From Eubacterium uniforme (GTDB lineage Bacteria > Bacillota > Clostridia > Lachnospirales > Lachnospiraceae): DNA of 64,000 bases. Below the pieces are notes generated by a model. The model was not told where the DNA came from and searched no databases. It saw only the letters and a list, made by a program, of their open reading frames with translations. Location: NCBI RefSeq assembly GCF_900167115.1, contig NZ_FUXZ01000003.1, positions 1 to 64,000 of the forward strand, written 5' to 3'. This document shows, piece after piece, positions 33,330 through 44,200 of the stretch. Made by a program: the position numbers and the translations under genes. Positions within the stretch are counted from its first letter, which is position 1. Every line of letters starts with the position of its first letter.

Positions 33330-34124
33330 TTACCATTCAAATGTTGCCCATCTATTGTTAAATGTTGGGAAGAATTTAGCAAATATCTTAGCTCTAATAC
33401 TATATTTTTTCATTTCTTCATTAAAGCTATGTTCTTCAACTAATCTTACTCCATCAACTAAATCAGCAATTTCCTGTCCACTATCTGTACCCGATAGGAA
33501 TTGAGCATTTGTCTTTTTAACTGTATCATGATACTTTTCATTCTTAACTAAAATTTTTGAATTTTGTTCAGCAATCAAAATTCCATTTGAAAAGTTATTT
33601 TTCAATATTTGCATAAAACTCTTTATCTGATCTATAGTAAAATACATAAACAATCCTTCTGCTATGAAAATCATCTTTCTATTTTCATCTCGGATTGATT
33701 CTTTCACAACATCACACCATTCATCTTCAAGAGCACTTCCTGAAATTTCTATTACTCTATCACGATTATTAAATGCCTTCTTTCTAGTTGCAATAGCATC
33801 AGGCAAATCCAAATCAAACCATACTATTTTTCCATTATCAACTCTAGAAAATCTATTATCAAATCCTGCACCAATATTTACAATACATGCATTTGGATTC
33901 TTTTTAATCAAATTCTTTAACTGTTTATCAAGCATAATTGTACGAGCAACAACTCCTTCATGCGACATAAACTTATCATACGGCTTAGTATCGATTCCTA
34001 AAGTCTTAATTATTTCAACTGCTTTTTCATCCTTTATACGTGGCTTTTTACTCATTGTTTCATTTGCTTTTATAACAAGTGGAATAAGCGCAGTAGTTTG
34101 TACATCACCTAAAGTTATATCCAT
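33330..34124 (-). CDS. LCM/PPM1-type carboxyl methyltransferase
   Basis: The ATG at 34124 (AAAGGAG) gives 264 residues. SAM-binding motif I is IVNIGAGFDNRFSRV, followed by VWFDLDLPDAIATRKK (acidic loop) and FIAEGLFMYF, the leucine carboxyl methyltransferase signature. Bacterial members methylate small acids or polyketide intermediates. No biosynthetic genes lie beside it. Substrate unknown. Confidence 0.85.
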   Translation of the reverse strand: MDITLGDVQTTALIPLVIKANETMSKKPRIKDEKAVEIIKTLGIDTKPYDKFMSHEGVVARTIMLDKQLKNLIKKNPNACIVNIGAGFDNRFSRVDNGKIVWFDLDLPDAIATRKKAFNNRDRVIEISGSALEDEWCDVVKESIRDENRKMIFIAEGLFMYFTIDQIKSFMQILKNNFSNGILIAEQNSKILVKNEKYHDTVKKTNAQFLSGTDSGQEIADLVDGVRLVEEHSFNEEMKKYSIRAKIFAKFFPTFNNRWATFEW

Positions 34125-34233
34125 TTCTTTCTCCTTTCGATACATAACATATCTCTCAATTTTAATATAAGGTTGTTTCTAGTTAGCATATGCTAACAAA
34201 AAATATAATAACACATAATAAAAATTTTTACAA

Positions 34234-34280
34234 ACAAAAGCCTGCAGCAAATGATTTATTCATCTGCTGCAGGCTTTTGT
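34234..34280 (-). terminator. Terminator of the silent immunity cassette
   Basis: ACAAAAGCCTGCAGC and its complement GCTGCAGGCTTTTGT form a perfect 15-bp stem, extended by further partial pairing. It starts two bases past the immunity stop. Its CCTGCAGCAAATG core is shared with the terminator at 36383-36421. Confidence 0.9.
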
Positions 34281-34281
34281 T

Positions 34282-34785
34282 TTAATTCTTATCCGATTCT
34301 TCCAACCACCATGGTTCATCTATTAAGTATGTTTCTTCACTTAATACTTCTCGAATATCTTCGTTTATGAATTTATCTTTGTCGTAATATGTTTTAGTTT
34401 CGTATAATGTAACTTCATCAATTGGTACCTCTAAAAAATGTGCATCCCTATCATGTATTACATACTTATATTTTGTATCTACATCCTCATATTCGTCTGC
34501 ATCCACCTGAATTATATTTTCTTCTTTTTTCACATGATACCATTTATACTTTCTGCCATTACATAAGACATAATGATCTATTTCATATAAATATTCTATT
34601 TCTTCAGATGTTATTGGCCTAATTATATTATTCCCCCATTTTGTACACTTATCATCTATATCTTCATCATTACTAATATATATGTAATTATCAACTGGCA
34701 CTTCACAAAGCACATCATTTATTCTAGCATATCTTAATTTCTTATTACTATAATATACATATACTCCATTACTAGTATCTATCAT
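34282..34785 (-). CDS. Immunity-like protein of the silent tip cassette
   Basis: The ATG at 34785 overlaps the tip stop as ATGA, giving 167 residues. It shares with the protein at 36429-36965 a central IEYLYEI(D/N)HYV block and a nearly identical end (ETKTYYDKDKFINEDIREVL and WWLEESD). The N-terminal third differs, as do the toxin tips. The product is acidic, as immunity proteins often are. Role inferred from coupling to the tip and paralogy. Confidence 0.7.
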   Translation of the reverse strand: MIDTSNGVYVYYSNKKLRYARINDVLCEVPVDNYIYISNDEDIDDKCTKWGNNIIRPITSEEIEYLYEIDHYVLCNGRKYKWYHVKKEENIIQVDADEYEDVDTKYKYVIHDRDAHFLEVPIDEVTLYETKTYYDKDKFINEDIREVLSEETYLIDEPWWLEESDKN

Positions 34786-36341
34786 TTTCTCACCCACTCT
34801 CCATTTTCATATCTGTACACTTCTACAGCCTTTCCATTTTTATACTTTCTAAGTACAGAACCTTCTTCTATTTGAATCCCACCATCTATCTTCCACTCTG
34901 GAATAGTTGTTCCATTTTCCCCTCCTGTAAATCCATTTCCTTTAAATGGTTCAGGTGAAGTTTCTGTTCCCTTAAAGTGTGTACCATAAGGTATTTCAAT
35001 ATTTGACATATCACCTTCATTTGCCACATTAAATTCCATCTCCCAATGTGTATTACCTCCATCCGGGAATGGTCTTCTTCCATTTACAATATAATCTAGT
35101 CTATTTGTTTCTACTACATCTTTGTAATTATGACTTAAATATCTAGAATCCTCAGCACGTGATACAAAACCTCTGACTTGATTTCTTGTAGCCTTTGAAC
35201 CGTTTATGTAGTATTCTAAAGCATCCTCATCCGGAAGAACTTTTTTCATTCTAGTTCCTTTATTAATTGTTATCTTTTCTCTTATATCCCTCATCAAATT
35301 AGAAATTCTATCATATTCAGCCCTATTTGTTTTTTCTAATTCAATCAATTCAACATCCTTTAAAGTTTTTACCCTCTGGAATTCATCAAATGATATATTA
35401 TTTTCCTTTAAACCTTCACAGACTTTCTTTACTAAATCTCCAGTCTGTTTTGATTTTACCATTTTGAATGCATCATCGCCATATGTATTTATTAACTCTA
35501 TAGCTTCTTTTGCATCCGATTTAGCTAAGTCCTTAGTAGCATTTACTATATCATCACCATATTTTGTTATCATCTTCTTTCCGTCTTCACCATATGATTC
35601 AAATAAATCTGCTACATCTTTACCATATTTCTCACTTTGTTCCTTCCAGAAATCTTTTGTACTCGATCCACTTCCTGAATTACCTGATCCACTATTTCCA
35701 TGTCCACTATTACCTGATTCTCCTGCATCTCCATGATTTCCAGAATTATTTCCATGCTCTCCTGAACCTTCTTCTGGTTTTCCAGTATTTGTATCTCCTC
35801 CTGCATTTTCATCTGATGGTTTACCATCTTCCGGCTTAGCATTATCACCCTCACCTGGTTTTTCTCCTTCACCAGCATCTGGGCCATCTCCAGCATCAGC
35901 TCCTTCAGCTGGTTCTCCACCTTCGCCTGGTTTACCACCTTCGCCTGGCTTTCCGCCTTCTCCTACTCCCGGACCTTCTCCGGCTCCAATTCCTTCTCCA
36001 GCACCTTCTCCGCTTCCCCAACTAAACTCACCTGTCTCGTCAGCGAAATCAAACTTAACTCTACCTTCCCACTTTCTCCTAATGAAATCCTTGAACTTTT
36101 CAGTATCAAATTTATTTTCAAAGCCTCGAATTACTCTTGGAAGAGCATATTCAAACAAGAATAATAATAAACCTGTTTCTAATGCCTTCTTTAAAATCTC
36201 TATTATGTTATCTTTACTTGGATCCTTTAGATAATCTATCCAATTACCGAATGCATCTCCCATTTCCTTGATTGAGAATACAGCTCCAACAACACCCATA
36301 ATTAATATTGCTAACTGTAGTACACTAAACGATGCTGACAA
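34782..36341 (-). pseudogene. Silent toxin-tip cassette (carrier segment plus alternative C-terminal tip)
   Basis: The 519-residue frame has no ATG, only a TTG at 36341 with a poor ribosome site, and its homology to the full toxin extends a few codons further up to an in-frame TGA. Residues 1-110 repeat the hydrophobic and RRKWEGRVKFDFADE segments of the toxin, 110-227 a Gly/Glu/Pro linker, then a helical part ending NISFDEF (near 318). From there the tip diverges: FVSRAEDSRYLSHNYKDVVE, HWEMEFNV, GTTIPEWKIDGG. The terminal domain is a homologue of the toxin tip but different in detail. Best read as a donor for tip replacement. Confidence 0.75.
35388..36335. repeat. Direct repeat A of the toxin carrier segment
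   Basis: Near-identical to 37546-38515. It covers the hydrophobic segment, linker and helical part just before the tip. Identity drops sharply at NISFDEF on one side and near 36330 on the other. The linker carries small insertions between the two copies. Confidence 0.85.
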
Positions 36342-36382
36342 AGCAACTGTTGCACCTTCAGATCATTTACTTTAGTATATAT

Positions 36383-36421
36383 AAAAAACCTGCAGCAAAT
36401 GCTTTTAGCATCTACTGCAGG
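36383..36421 (-). terminator. Terminator after the active immunity gene
   Basis: CCTGCAG (36389-36395) pairs with CTGCAGG (36415-36421) with ATGC/GCAT inside, then a T run of six. It ends the vWA - toxin - immunity operon and separates it from the silent cassette. Confidence 0.85.
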
Positions 36422-36428
36422 ATTAATA

Positions 36429-36965
36429 TTACTTATTATCCGATTCTTCCAACCACCATGGTTCATCTATTAAGTATGTTTCTTCACTTAACACTTCTCG
36501 AATATCTTCGTTTATGAATTTGTCTTTGTCGTAGTATGTTTTGGTTTCGTATAATGTAACTTCATCAAATGGTACAGCTAAAAATACTCCATCTCTATCT
36601 TCTCTTGCAACCTTATATTTCGAATCAAATTCTACTGTATTTCTTAAGCTATAACAAACAACATAAACCCATATTTCACCTTTTTCAGGAAAATCTATAA
36701 AAGATTTATACTTTCTACCATTACATATGACGTAATGATTAATTTCATATAAATACTCTATTTCGTTAGATTTTGCTGGTTTAGAATAATATACATACTC
36801 CGTACCACTTAATTCCTCATAACAGTCTTCCTCTTTATCATCAAGACAAATATAAAAACCGTCTGGCTTATCTCTATCCTTTTCATCACCAATATAACCA
36901 TAATTACTTAAATAATAATCCTTATCTTTATAGCCAACATATATTCCAGTTCTTATATGTTTCAT
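36429..36965 (-). CDS. Immunity-like protein of the main toxin
   Basis: The ATG at 36965 overlaps the toxin stop as ATGA. The 178-residue acidic protein shares its middle (IEYLYEINHYVICNGRKYK) and C-terminus with the silent-cassette immunity but has a different N-terminus and an insert (KGEIWVYVVCYSLRNTVEF). It has no signal peptide, so it would act in the cytoplasm, or on the membrane side of an incoming toxin. Classified by its coupling to the toxin. Confidence 0.72.
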   Translation of the reverse strand: MKHIRTGIYVGYKDKDYYLSNYGYIGDEKDRDKPDGFYICLDDKEEDCYEELSGTEYVYYSKPAKSNEIEYLYEINHYVICNGRKYKSFIDFPEKGEIWVYVVCYSLRNTVEFDSKYKVAREDRDGVFLAVPFDEVTLYETKTYYDKDKFINEDIREVLSEETYLIDEPWWLEESDNK

Positions 36966-39900
36966 AGTTTTATCCACCTTCCTAGATTACTTTTAAATAT
37001 GTATTGTTCTACTATTTTACCATCTACATATTTATTAAGAGTAGCTCCATCTTTTATTTTAACTCTCTCTTCTAAACCCCATTCCCATTCCGGAATAGTA
37101 GTTCCATTTTCCGCTCCAGTAAACGCATTACCAGTACAAGGATACTCAACTTCTTTAGTACCTCCAAATTTACTACCATATGGCTTTTCAAACTTGTATA
37201 TATCATTTGAAGATTCTAGATTAAATTCCATTTCCCAATGACAATTACCCCCATCTGGAAATGGTCTTTTTCCCTTTACTGTATAATCTAATCGGTATGT
37301 TTCTACTACATCCTTATAATTATGACTTAAATACTTTGAATCTTCTGCTCGCGATACGAAGCCAGAGATTTCATTATTACTTGTTGTTTTATCAATATAA
37401 AAGTTTCTAGCATCCGCATCCGTAAAAACTTTCTTCAGTCTATTACCTTTATCAATTTTTATTCTTTCTCTGATATTATACAAAATATCAACTTCATCCG
37501 GTCTTAATTCATTAATATCTTTAAGTTTTAATTTATCAAATTCATCAAATGATATATTATTTTCCTTCAAGCCTTCACAGACTTTCTTTACTAAATCACC
37601 AGTCTGTTTTGATTTTACCATTTTTAATGCATCATCGCCATATGTATTTATTAACTCTATAGCTTCTTTTGCATCTGATTTAGCTAAATCCTTTATAGCA
37701 TTTACTATATCGTCACCATATTTTGTTATCATCTTCTTTCCGTCTTCACCATATGATTCAAATAAATCTGCTACATCTTTTCCATATTTCTCACTTTGTT
37801 CTTTCCAGAATTCTTTTGTACTTGAGCCACTTCCTGAATTACCTGATCCACTATTTCCTGAACCACCATTACCTGGCTTACCTGATTCTCCTGCATCTCC
37901 GTGATTTCCAGAATTGTTTCCATGCTCTCCTGAACCTTCTTCTGGTTTTCCAGTATTTGTATCTCCTCCTACATTTTCATCTGATGGTTTACCTTCTTCT
38001 GGCTTAGCATTATCACCTGGTTTTTCTCCTTCACCAGCATCTGGGCCATCTCCAGCATCAGCTCCTTCAGCTGGTTCTCCACCTTCGCCTGGTTTACCAC
38101 CTTCGCCTGGCTTTCCGCCTTCTCCTACTCCCGGACCTTCTCCGGCTCCAATTCCTTCTCCAGCACCTTCTCCGACTCCTTCTCCGGCTCCTTCTCCGCT
38201 TCCCCAACTAAACTCACCTGTCTCGTCAGCGAAATCAAACTTAACTCTACCTTCCCACTTTCTCCTAATGAAATCCTTGAACTTTTCAGTATCAAATTTA
38301 TTTTCAAAGCCTCGAATTACTCTTGGAAGAGCATATTCAAACAAGAATAATAATAAACCTGTTTCCAGTGCCTTCTTTAAAATCTCTATTATGTTATCAG
38401 CACTTGGATCCTTAAGATAATCTATCCAATTACCGAATGCATCTCCCATTTCCATAATTGAGAATACAGCTCCAACAACACCCATAATTAATATTGCCAA
38501 CTGTAATACACTGAACGCACCTGTTAAAGCTGTTGCAGCACCTAAAATCATACCTACTGCACCAATTAAGAAATGCGCCATAACGGCTAAAGTAAATATA
38601 GTTGCTACCGCCATTAAAATGGTAACAAATGTCATACCAAAATCCTTACATGATTCACCACCACACAAATTACCACTAATCATATATGATGCTTCACCAG
38701 TATTTGCATCAAGTGCTATATATCCTGTTCCATACCACTGATAATAATAAATATCTTTTTCTGGTACAACTACAACCTTATCATTATTTATAGCTCTTTT
38801 TATTTCATTCTTTGTTGCTGATTCAATTTTTAAATTATCAATTTCTTCTTTGTTCTCTTTCGAAATAACTTTTAATTCGATGCCTCTTTCTCCAGCTTCT
38901 TCAAATACAGAAACAGTTGAAATTCCTTTTACATCAAATGATTTTTCTAAAACAAAACCTTCAAGATAAGAACCAATAAGCCCACTCATCAACATATAAT
39001 TATTAATTGATTCCTTATCATCAGTTATATATTTACTCTTATCTATATCTTTATCAAAATCACTTTTATTTCCAAGATATGATAAACCTACTGTATCTGT
39101 ATCTACGTCAACACAAAAACTTCCTTCTGTAATGGCCATAGGTACACCTAACATAGTACTAACCTTAGGTGTATATCCTATAATACACTCACTAATACAT
39201 CTACCATACTTTACATTATTAGCATTAGCTAAAAGTGTATCGTAATAATCAAGATAACCAAAATATGATGTTCCAATTGCATTAAGCATCTTTGAAATCA
39301 TAACATCATTAGTTACTTTACCATCACTAAAGTCATTAGCATATGAAGTCATATTTGTAGTTGCTTCATCTAAAATAGACTCACTCATAATATTATAGTC
39401 AAATATAACAGAATAAACTCCACCTGCTATTAAACTATTTTCAACTTTAACATTATCAATTCCTGCTTCCTTTATGTTTAATATCAAGTTAGTAAATTCT
39501 CCAGGAATTTGAGCTTTACCTTTTATTGTTTTTTCTCCATCTATAGTTATGACTGGACATACTCTAATAAGATAGGCAGGTGTACTATAAATATCCCCAT
39601 ACTTATCTATAATCGCTTTATCTTCTTTTGTTTCCGGTTCATAAGATAATGTTACTTCTTTACCATATAAATCTGAAGTGTTAATACTAATATCTGCATC
39701 TGACTTATCGCCAAAAATATTTGCATATAACGCTCCTTTTAACGAAAAAGAAATTGTATCTACACAATCATCAGGTAAAGTTGCACCCTCGTATTTTTCA
39801 TTAACCACATAATATTTTAACTCAGAAGGTAAATATCCTAATTCCTCTTTCTTAATATATCTAAATCCTATTGAATTACCTATTTCTTTAGTGTCAATCT

Positions 39901-41227
39901 TTCCTTTTGATAATTCATCTTCTATAAAATCTAATGAATCATCACTATTAACATCTACAAATTTATGAACACCCGAAAAATCCTCATATGATACATCATC
40001 TGATATATTAGTATTTACACTTTCAGCTTTACCATATTTAGACATACTTTCAGATATTAACTTTTCTACATCCTCATCTTTCTCAACTTCTTCATATTCT
40101 TTAAATGATGGATCTAAATTTATCCACATCTTTTTTCCATTATTTCTATCAACACCTCTATAGCTTTCATAGTTAACACAGGCTTTTACCCAAACATGTT
40201 CTATTCTAATTTTTGAAACTTTACCATCACAAGAGCCATGCTGTGTAGGTATTCCTAACATACTCATCGCATCTACAGCTGCTTCATCAGTATTTACACC
40301 TAACCACTCTTTTGCCATTTCTATGTCTATATCAACATAACCTATAACAAACTTAGCATCATATCCCTTATATTTAAGCATAGCAATTAAAAGCGCTGCC
40401 TGATCATAATCATTTCCCGCCTTCTGATCATATGTACCATTACAACCTAATCTCAATCCTGTATATGGTTTAAAATCAAAATTATTATGTACATATTCAT
40501 ATATCTTTACAGGTGTTTTTAACTCATCTGCTTTCTTTTTAAGTTCGTCATTAAGAATAAGGTATGATGGATTAGAAGATTTTTTTGTACTATCCTTTAC
40601 GCTAATCTCCGATTCTGGTAATTCTTCGCCAACAATATCAGCCACTTCGTATCCATCTATCATTCCATGTGAATCATTATCATTAAACGTATCATTAACT
40701 GTATTTTTAGTTAATTTCTTAATCTCATCATTAAGATTTTTAATGTTCTTTTTAGTTTCTTTATCTGAAACACCCTTCTTAATTCCACTCTTTATATTAA
40801 GTACATCTTTATCTAACTCATCTATCGTTTTATTTAGATTACCTTTATATTCCTCTGCTCTTTCAATAATCACATTAGAATTAGTATACTTATGTACTTC
40901 TTCATACTCTTTATTAATTGTTTTTTTAGTTTCATTTAAAACGTCTTCAAGTTCAGAAATTTTATCTAATCTTTCTGATTTTAAACTTCCACCTAACTCT
41001 TCTGATTTTTCTGTTAAAGTTACAATACTTTTTGCAGTTTCTATCTTTAATTCAGGTTGTTCATAATCCTCAACCTCGTATATCTTTTGCTTACTTGCTT
41101 CTTTTAGTGCTTTTACTCTTTCCTTATCAAATGCATCAGGCACATATGAAGAAACCACAGCTAAAATGACCGCAAGATTAACAGCAATAATTCTATTATA
41201 TTTATTTCTTAATATTTTACTTATCAT
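36962..41227 (-). CDS. Polymorphic-toxin-like membrane carrier with transglutaminase-like domain and C-terminal tip
   Basis: The 1421-residue protein starts with an N-terminal membrane segment (about 10-28) and a coiled-coil-like region (35-180). A transglutaminase-like fold follows at 240-380: YVHNNFDFKPYTG, GNDYDQAALLIAML, His344 in EHVWVKAC and Asp372 in NLDPSFKEY. The usual catalytic Cys position holds Tyr/Asp, so it may be inactive. Hydrophobic helices lie at about 870-945, a Gly/Glu/Pro linker at 1006-1132, and a helical part then leads to a tip from about 1227 (FVSRAEDSKYLSHNYKDVVE, NCHWEMEF, GTTIPEW). The start overlaps the vWA gene by 11 bases. The tip family is not recognised. Confidence 0.8.
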   Translation of the reverse strand: MISKILRNKYNRIIAVNLAVILAVVSSYVPDAFDKERVKALKEASKQKIYEVEDYEQPELKIETAKSIVTLTEKSEELGGSLKSERLDKISELEDVLNETKKTINKEYEEVHKYTNSNVIIERAEEYKGNLNKTIDELDKDVLNIKSGIKKGVSDKETKKNIKNLNDEIKKLTKNTVNDTFNDNDSHGMIDGYEVADIVGEELPESEISVKDSTKKSSNPSYLILNDELKKKADELKTPVKIYEYVHNNFDFKPYTGLRLGCNGTYDQKAGNDYDQAALLIAMLKYKGYDAKFVIGYVDIDIEMAKEWLGVNTDEAAVDAMSMLGIPTQHGSCDGKVSKIRIEHVWVKACVNYESYRGVDRNNGKKMWINLDPSFKEYEEVEKDEDVEKLISESMSKYGKAESVNTNISDDVSYEDFSGVHKFVDVNSDDSLDFIEDELSKGKIDTKEIGNSIGFRYIKKEELGYLPSELKYYVVNEKYEGATLPDDCVDTISFSLKGALYANIFGDKSDADISINTSDLYGKEVTLSYEPETKEDKAIIDKYGDIYSTPAYLIRVCPVITIDGEKTIKGKAQIPGEFTNLILNIKEAGIDNVKVENSLIAGGVYSVIFDYNIMSESILDEATTNMTSYANDFSDGKVTNDVMISKMLNAIGTSYFGYLDYYDTLLANANNVKYGRCISECIIGYTPKVSTMLGVPMAITEGSFCVDVDTDTVGLSYLGNKSDFDKDIDKSKYITDDKESINNYMLMSGLIGSYLEGFVLEKSFDVKGISTVSVFEEAGERGIELKVISKENKEEIDNLKIESATKNEIKRAINNDKVVVVPEKDIYYYQWYGTGYIALDANTGEASYMISGNLCGGESCKDFGMTFVTILMAVATIFTLAVMAHFLIGAVGMILGAATALTGAFSVLQLAILIMGVVGAVFSIMEMGDAFGNWIDYLKDPSADNIIEILKKALETGLLLFLFEYALPRVIRGFENKFDTEKFKDFIRRKWEGRVKFDFADETGEFSWGSGEGAGEGVGEGAGEGIGAGEGPGVGEGGKPGEGGKPGEGGEPAEGADAGDGPDAGEGEKPGDNAKPEEGKPSDENVGGDTNTGKPEEGSGEHGNNSGNHGDAGESGKPGNGGSGNSGSGNSGSGSSTKEFWKEQSEKYGKDVADLFESYGEDGKKMITKYGDDIVNAIKDLAKSDAKEAIELINTYGDDALKMVKSKQTGDLVKKVCEGLKENNISFDEFDKLKLKDINELRPDEVDILYNIRERIKIDKGNRLKKVFTDADARNFYIDKTTSNNEISGFVSRAEDSKYLSHNYKDVVETYRLDYTVKGKRPFPDGGNCHWEMEFNLESSNDIYKFEKPYGSKFGGTKEVEYPCTGNAFTGAENGTTIPEWEWGLEERVKIKDGATLNKYVDGKIVEQYIFKSNLGRWIKL
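37546..38515. repeat. Direct repeat B of the toxin carrier segment
   Basis: The copy inside the full toxin gene. It is about 20 bases longer than copy A because of extra GEGAGEGVGEGAGEG-type units and other indels in the linker. It offers about 950 bases for homologous recombination with the silent cassette. Confidence 0.85.
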
Positions 41228-44200
41228 TTGTACAATCCTTTTCTTTCTTCTTTAACAATAAACAAACCATTATAAGTGACATACTTTGAATTAATAACAA
41301 CATTCTTATCAAGTCTTTATTCATATAATCTCCAGTCTTAGGTGTTGATTTGTTAGTATCATTTTGATACTTACTATTATTTAATTCTTCTTTATCACTT
41401 TTCTCTCTGTTATAATCTTTGCTATTGTTTCCATCATTCTTTTTATTTACAATATTAATATTTGTCTTCTTATCATCACTGTTTCTATGTTTGCCTTTAA
41501 CTATATACTTCTTTTTAGACTTTTTATTCTTTGAAGATTTTCTTTTATCAGTTTTGTTACTAGTATCACTTTCTTCTAATCTCTTATTAGTCTCTTTCTT
41601 GTGCTCAATTGTTTCTTCATCTTCTTTCTGAACAAAATATGCAGTAATAATAACATCTGATTTTGGCATGACAATTTCTATTTCAGATTTATTAATCTGA
41701 TTATAATCAAGAACATCTCCCTCTGATACCCATTTATCAAACACATATCCATCATTAGCTTCTGCTTTTAATTTAACCAATTCTCCTGATTTATATAATC
41801 CGCTTTCACAACTAACTTTACCGCCATTTTTTACTTTAACATATAAATTATATCTCTTCTCTTCAAGATTTATTGTTGTAACATCAAGTGTGTGATACGT
41901 ACCATCAATTTTTGCAATAAGAACTGCAATATATTCACCTTCTCCTAATGTATCAACATTTACATCAACCTCAGTAGAAGCTGTTCCTTTTGCATCAAGA
42001 ATAATATTCTTATCTGTTTCCTTTTTGATGTTTTCATCGTTAACATTAACTAAAACAATGCTACTATCAACATTTTGGATCGTACCATTTCCTTCAAGAT
42101 TCATTTTAATCTTAGCCGTAATATTATCATCAAGATAATGATTACCATCGGTAAAACCAACACTTCCTGATAGTTTTATATTTTCTTCGTCATCATCAAT
42201 TTCTTTATTATGCGATAATAGATTCTTTTCATCATCAGTTAACTTATTTACATCTTCATCTAAATTACTTTCTTCTGAATCTTCATTATCTTCAGTATTA
42301 AATTTTCGGATTTTCTTAACACATTCTAAATCGATATCATCTAAAATACGTTCAACTTTTTCATCATTTTCATTTGAATATTCAAGTTTAATATCTTTAA
42401 TTAAATTAATCTTTTCATTCTTTTCAATTTCGTCTAATCCACCACATGAAACTTTTAATCCAAATTCCTCACCAACACTTACATAATCCTTTAAGAACTT
42501 AACTGTTTTAGTTCCATCTTCATTTTCAATCACTTCATTCGGTTCAATTTCAAATGAGATATTTTCATAAGGAATATCCTTACCCAAAGTCATCGATACT
42601 GTAACATCTCTTCCTGCCATCTTAAAGATATCTCCAACCAAATCATCAACGCACTTTGTAATATCTTCTCTATTTTCTACTCCTATAAATCTACCACCTG
42701 TTAAGTCCGCAAAATATGTCATATCTTCTATAGCTTTTGATAAATTCCTTGGATGAATATTACTTTCAAGTAAAACTGTATATATTGTAATCTCTTTTTC
42801 TTTTAAACCTTCTTCATCTAATACTTTTTCATCCCCTTCTCTTACGCCATCACTGAACAAATAAATAACCTTATCTCTTTCCTCATCTTTAAAGTCTTTT
42901 ACACAAGCATTAAGATTTCTATAAATTGGTGTACCACCCCATAAAAAGAATCTTCTTTTTCCTTCAATCCATTTAAAGATTTCTTCTTTATCACTAGAAA
43001 ACTCATGCATTACTGAACTTTTTGTAATAAATCTAAACTCAACTCTATCCTGTGGTTGCATTTTTGAAACAATATTAATAGCGCCATCAAGAGCCTCGTT
43101 CCAATCATCACCATTCATACTTCCAGAATCATCTAAAATAATTATTATGTCCATAGGTCTTCTTTTAATATTCTCTGAAAGTCCTTTACCCGACAAATTC
43201 AAATCAACATTAACGCTCTTTGTATCTTCTTCAATAAAGTCTACACTTGTTTTATAATCAAAGTCAATTCTATTTTCATCTTCAGTCTCAAACATTTTAA
43301 CGAACGTACTTTTATTAATTAAACTCTTAATACCTTCTTTAATAGCAACATTAACTTTCAATAATCCTTTTTCTTCTACCGCCGGAACATATTCACTTGT
43401 ATCATAAGAAACACATCGATTATCTTTTCCACATACCAATTCTTTTACGTTACTATAAATAGTATTTCCGTCATTATCTTCTACACTTATATATGCACTT
43501 GTTTTTCTATCTGCATTTGCTAAAACATATACCTTTGGAGTTATTTCAATTCTTCTTTTAGATCCAATTTTATATGCTTTTGGAGTTACTTCTACATTTA
43601 ATTCTGAAACCTCAAAATATTCATCTATATTAAATTTCTTTATTTTACTTGAAATAACCTCTCCATTCTCATCAATTAGATTTACTAAAATGTGGTATTT
43701 TCCAATGCGATTTTTTGTATTATAAATAAAGGTGTTTTCCTTGTTTTCTAACACCTCACTATTTCCATTTTCATCATACAAAACAGCACTAATACTCATA
43801 CCTTCTTTTAGTCCTATAACAACAGGCTTAAATAAAATATCTGTATATGCTTTTATCTTTCCATCTTCTGTTGCTAATACTATATTCTTAATATATGAAT
43901 CAACGTCTTTTTCATTAATCATTTGTAAGTAATCACTAACTATAGAAATATACATTGCAGTAAGTTCAACATCTTCATATAAACTTCCATCGCTAGATAA
44001 CTTATCATTTATTTCTTTTATTCTACTCTTTGTATTATCATCATTTCCAAGTAAGGCACTTGTACAAATTAAAGTATTCTTTATACTTGCTTTATCAAGT
44101 CCCCATGCATTCTTTGTATTTTCTTTTTTCAATAAATAATCATACGCTTTATCGATAATACCTTTATAAGCACTTCCGTCATTTAATTCAAGATTTTCTT

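Noticed and set aside
35612-36000. Alternative long frames inside the Gly-rich linkers
   Set aside because: Low-complexity triplet repeats keep several frames open; none has a ribosome site.
36962-37550. Toxin tip as a TNT-type NAD glycohydrolase or ADP-ribosyltransferase
   Set aside because: Some pattern similarity (R in FVSRAED, late E in TIPEW), but the defining residues could not be placed with confidence; left as unrecognised.
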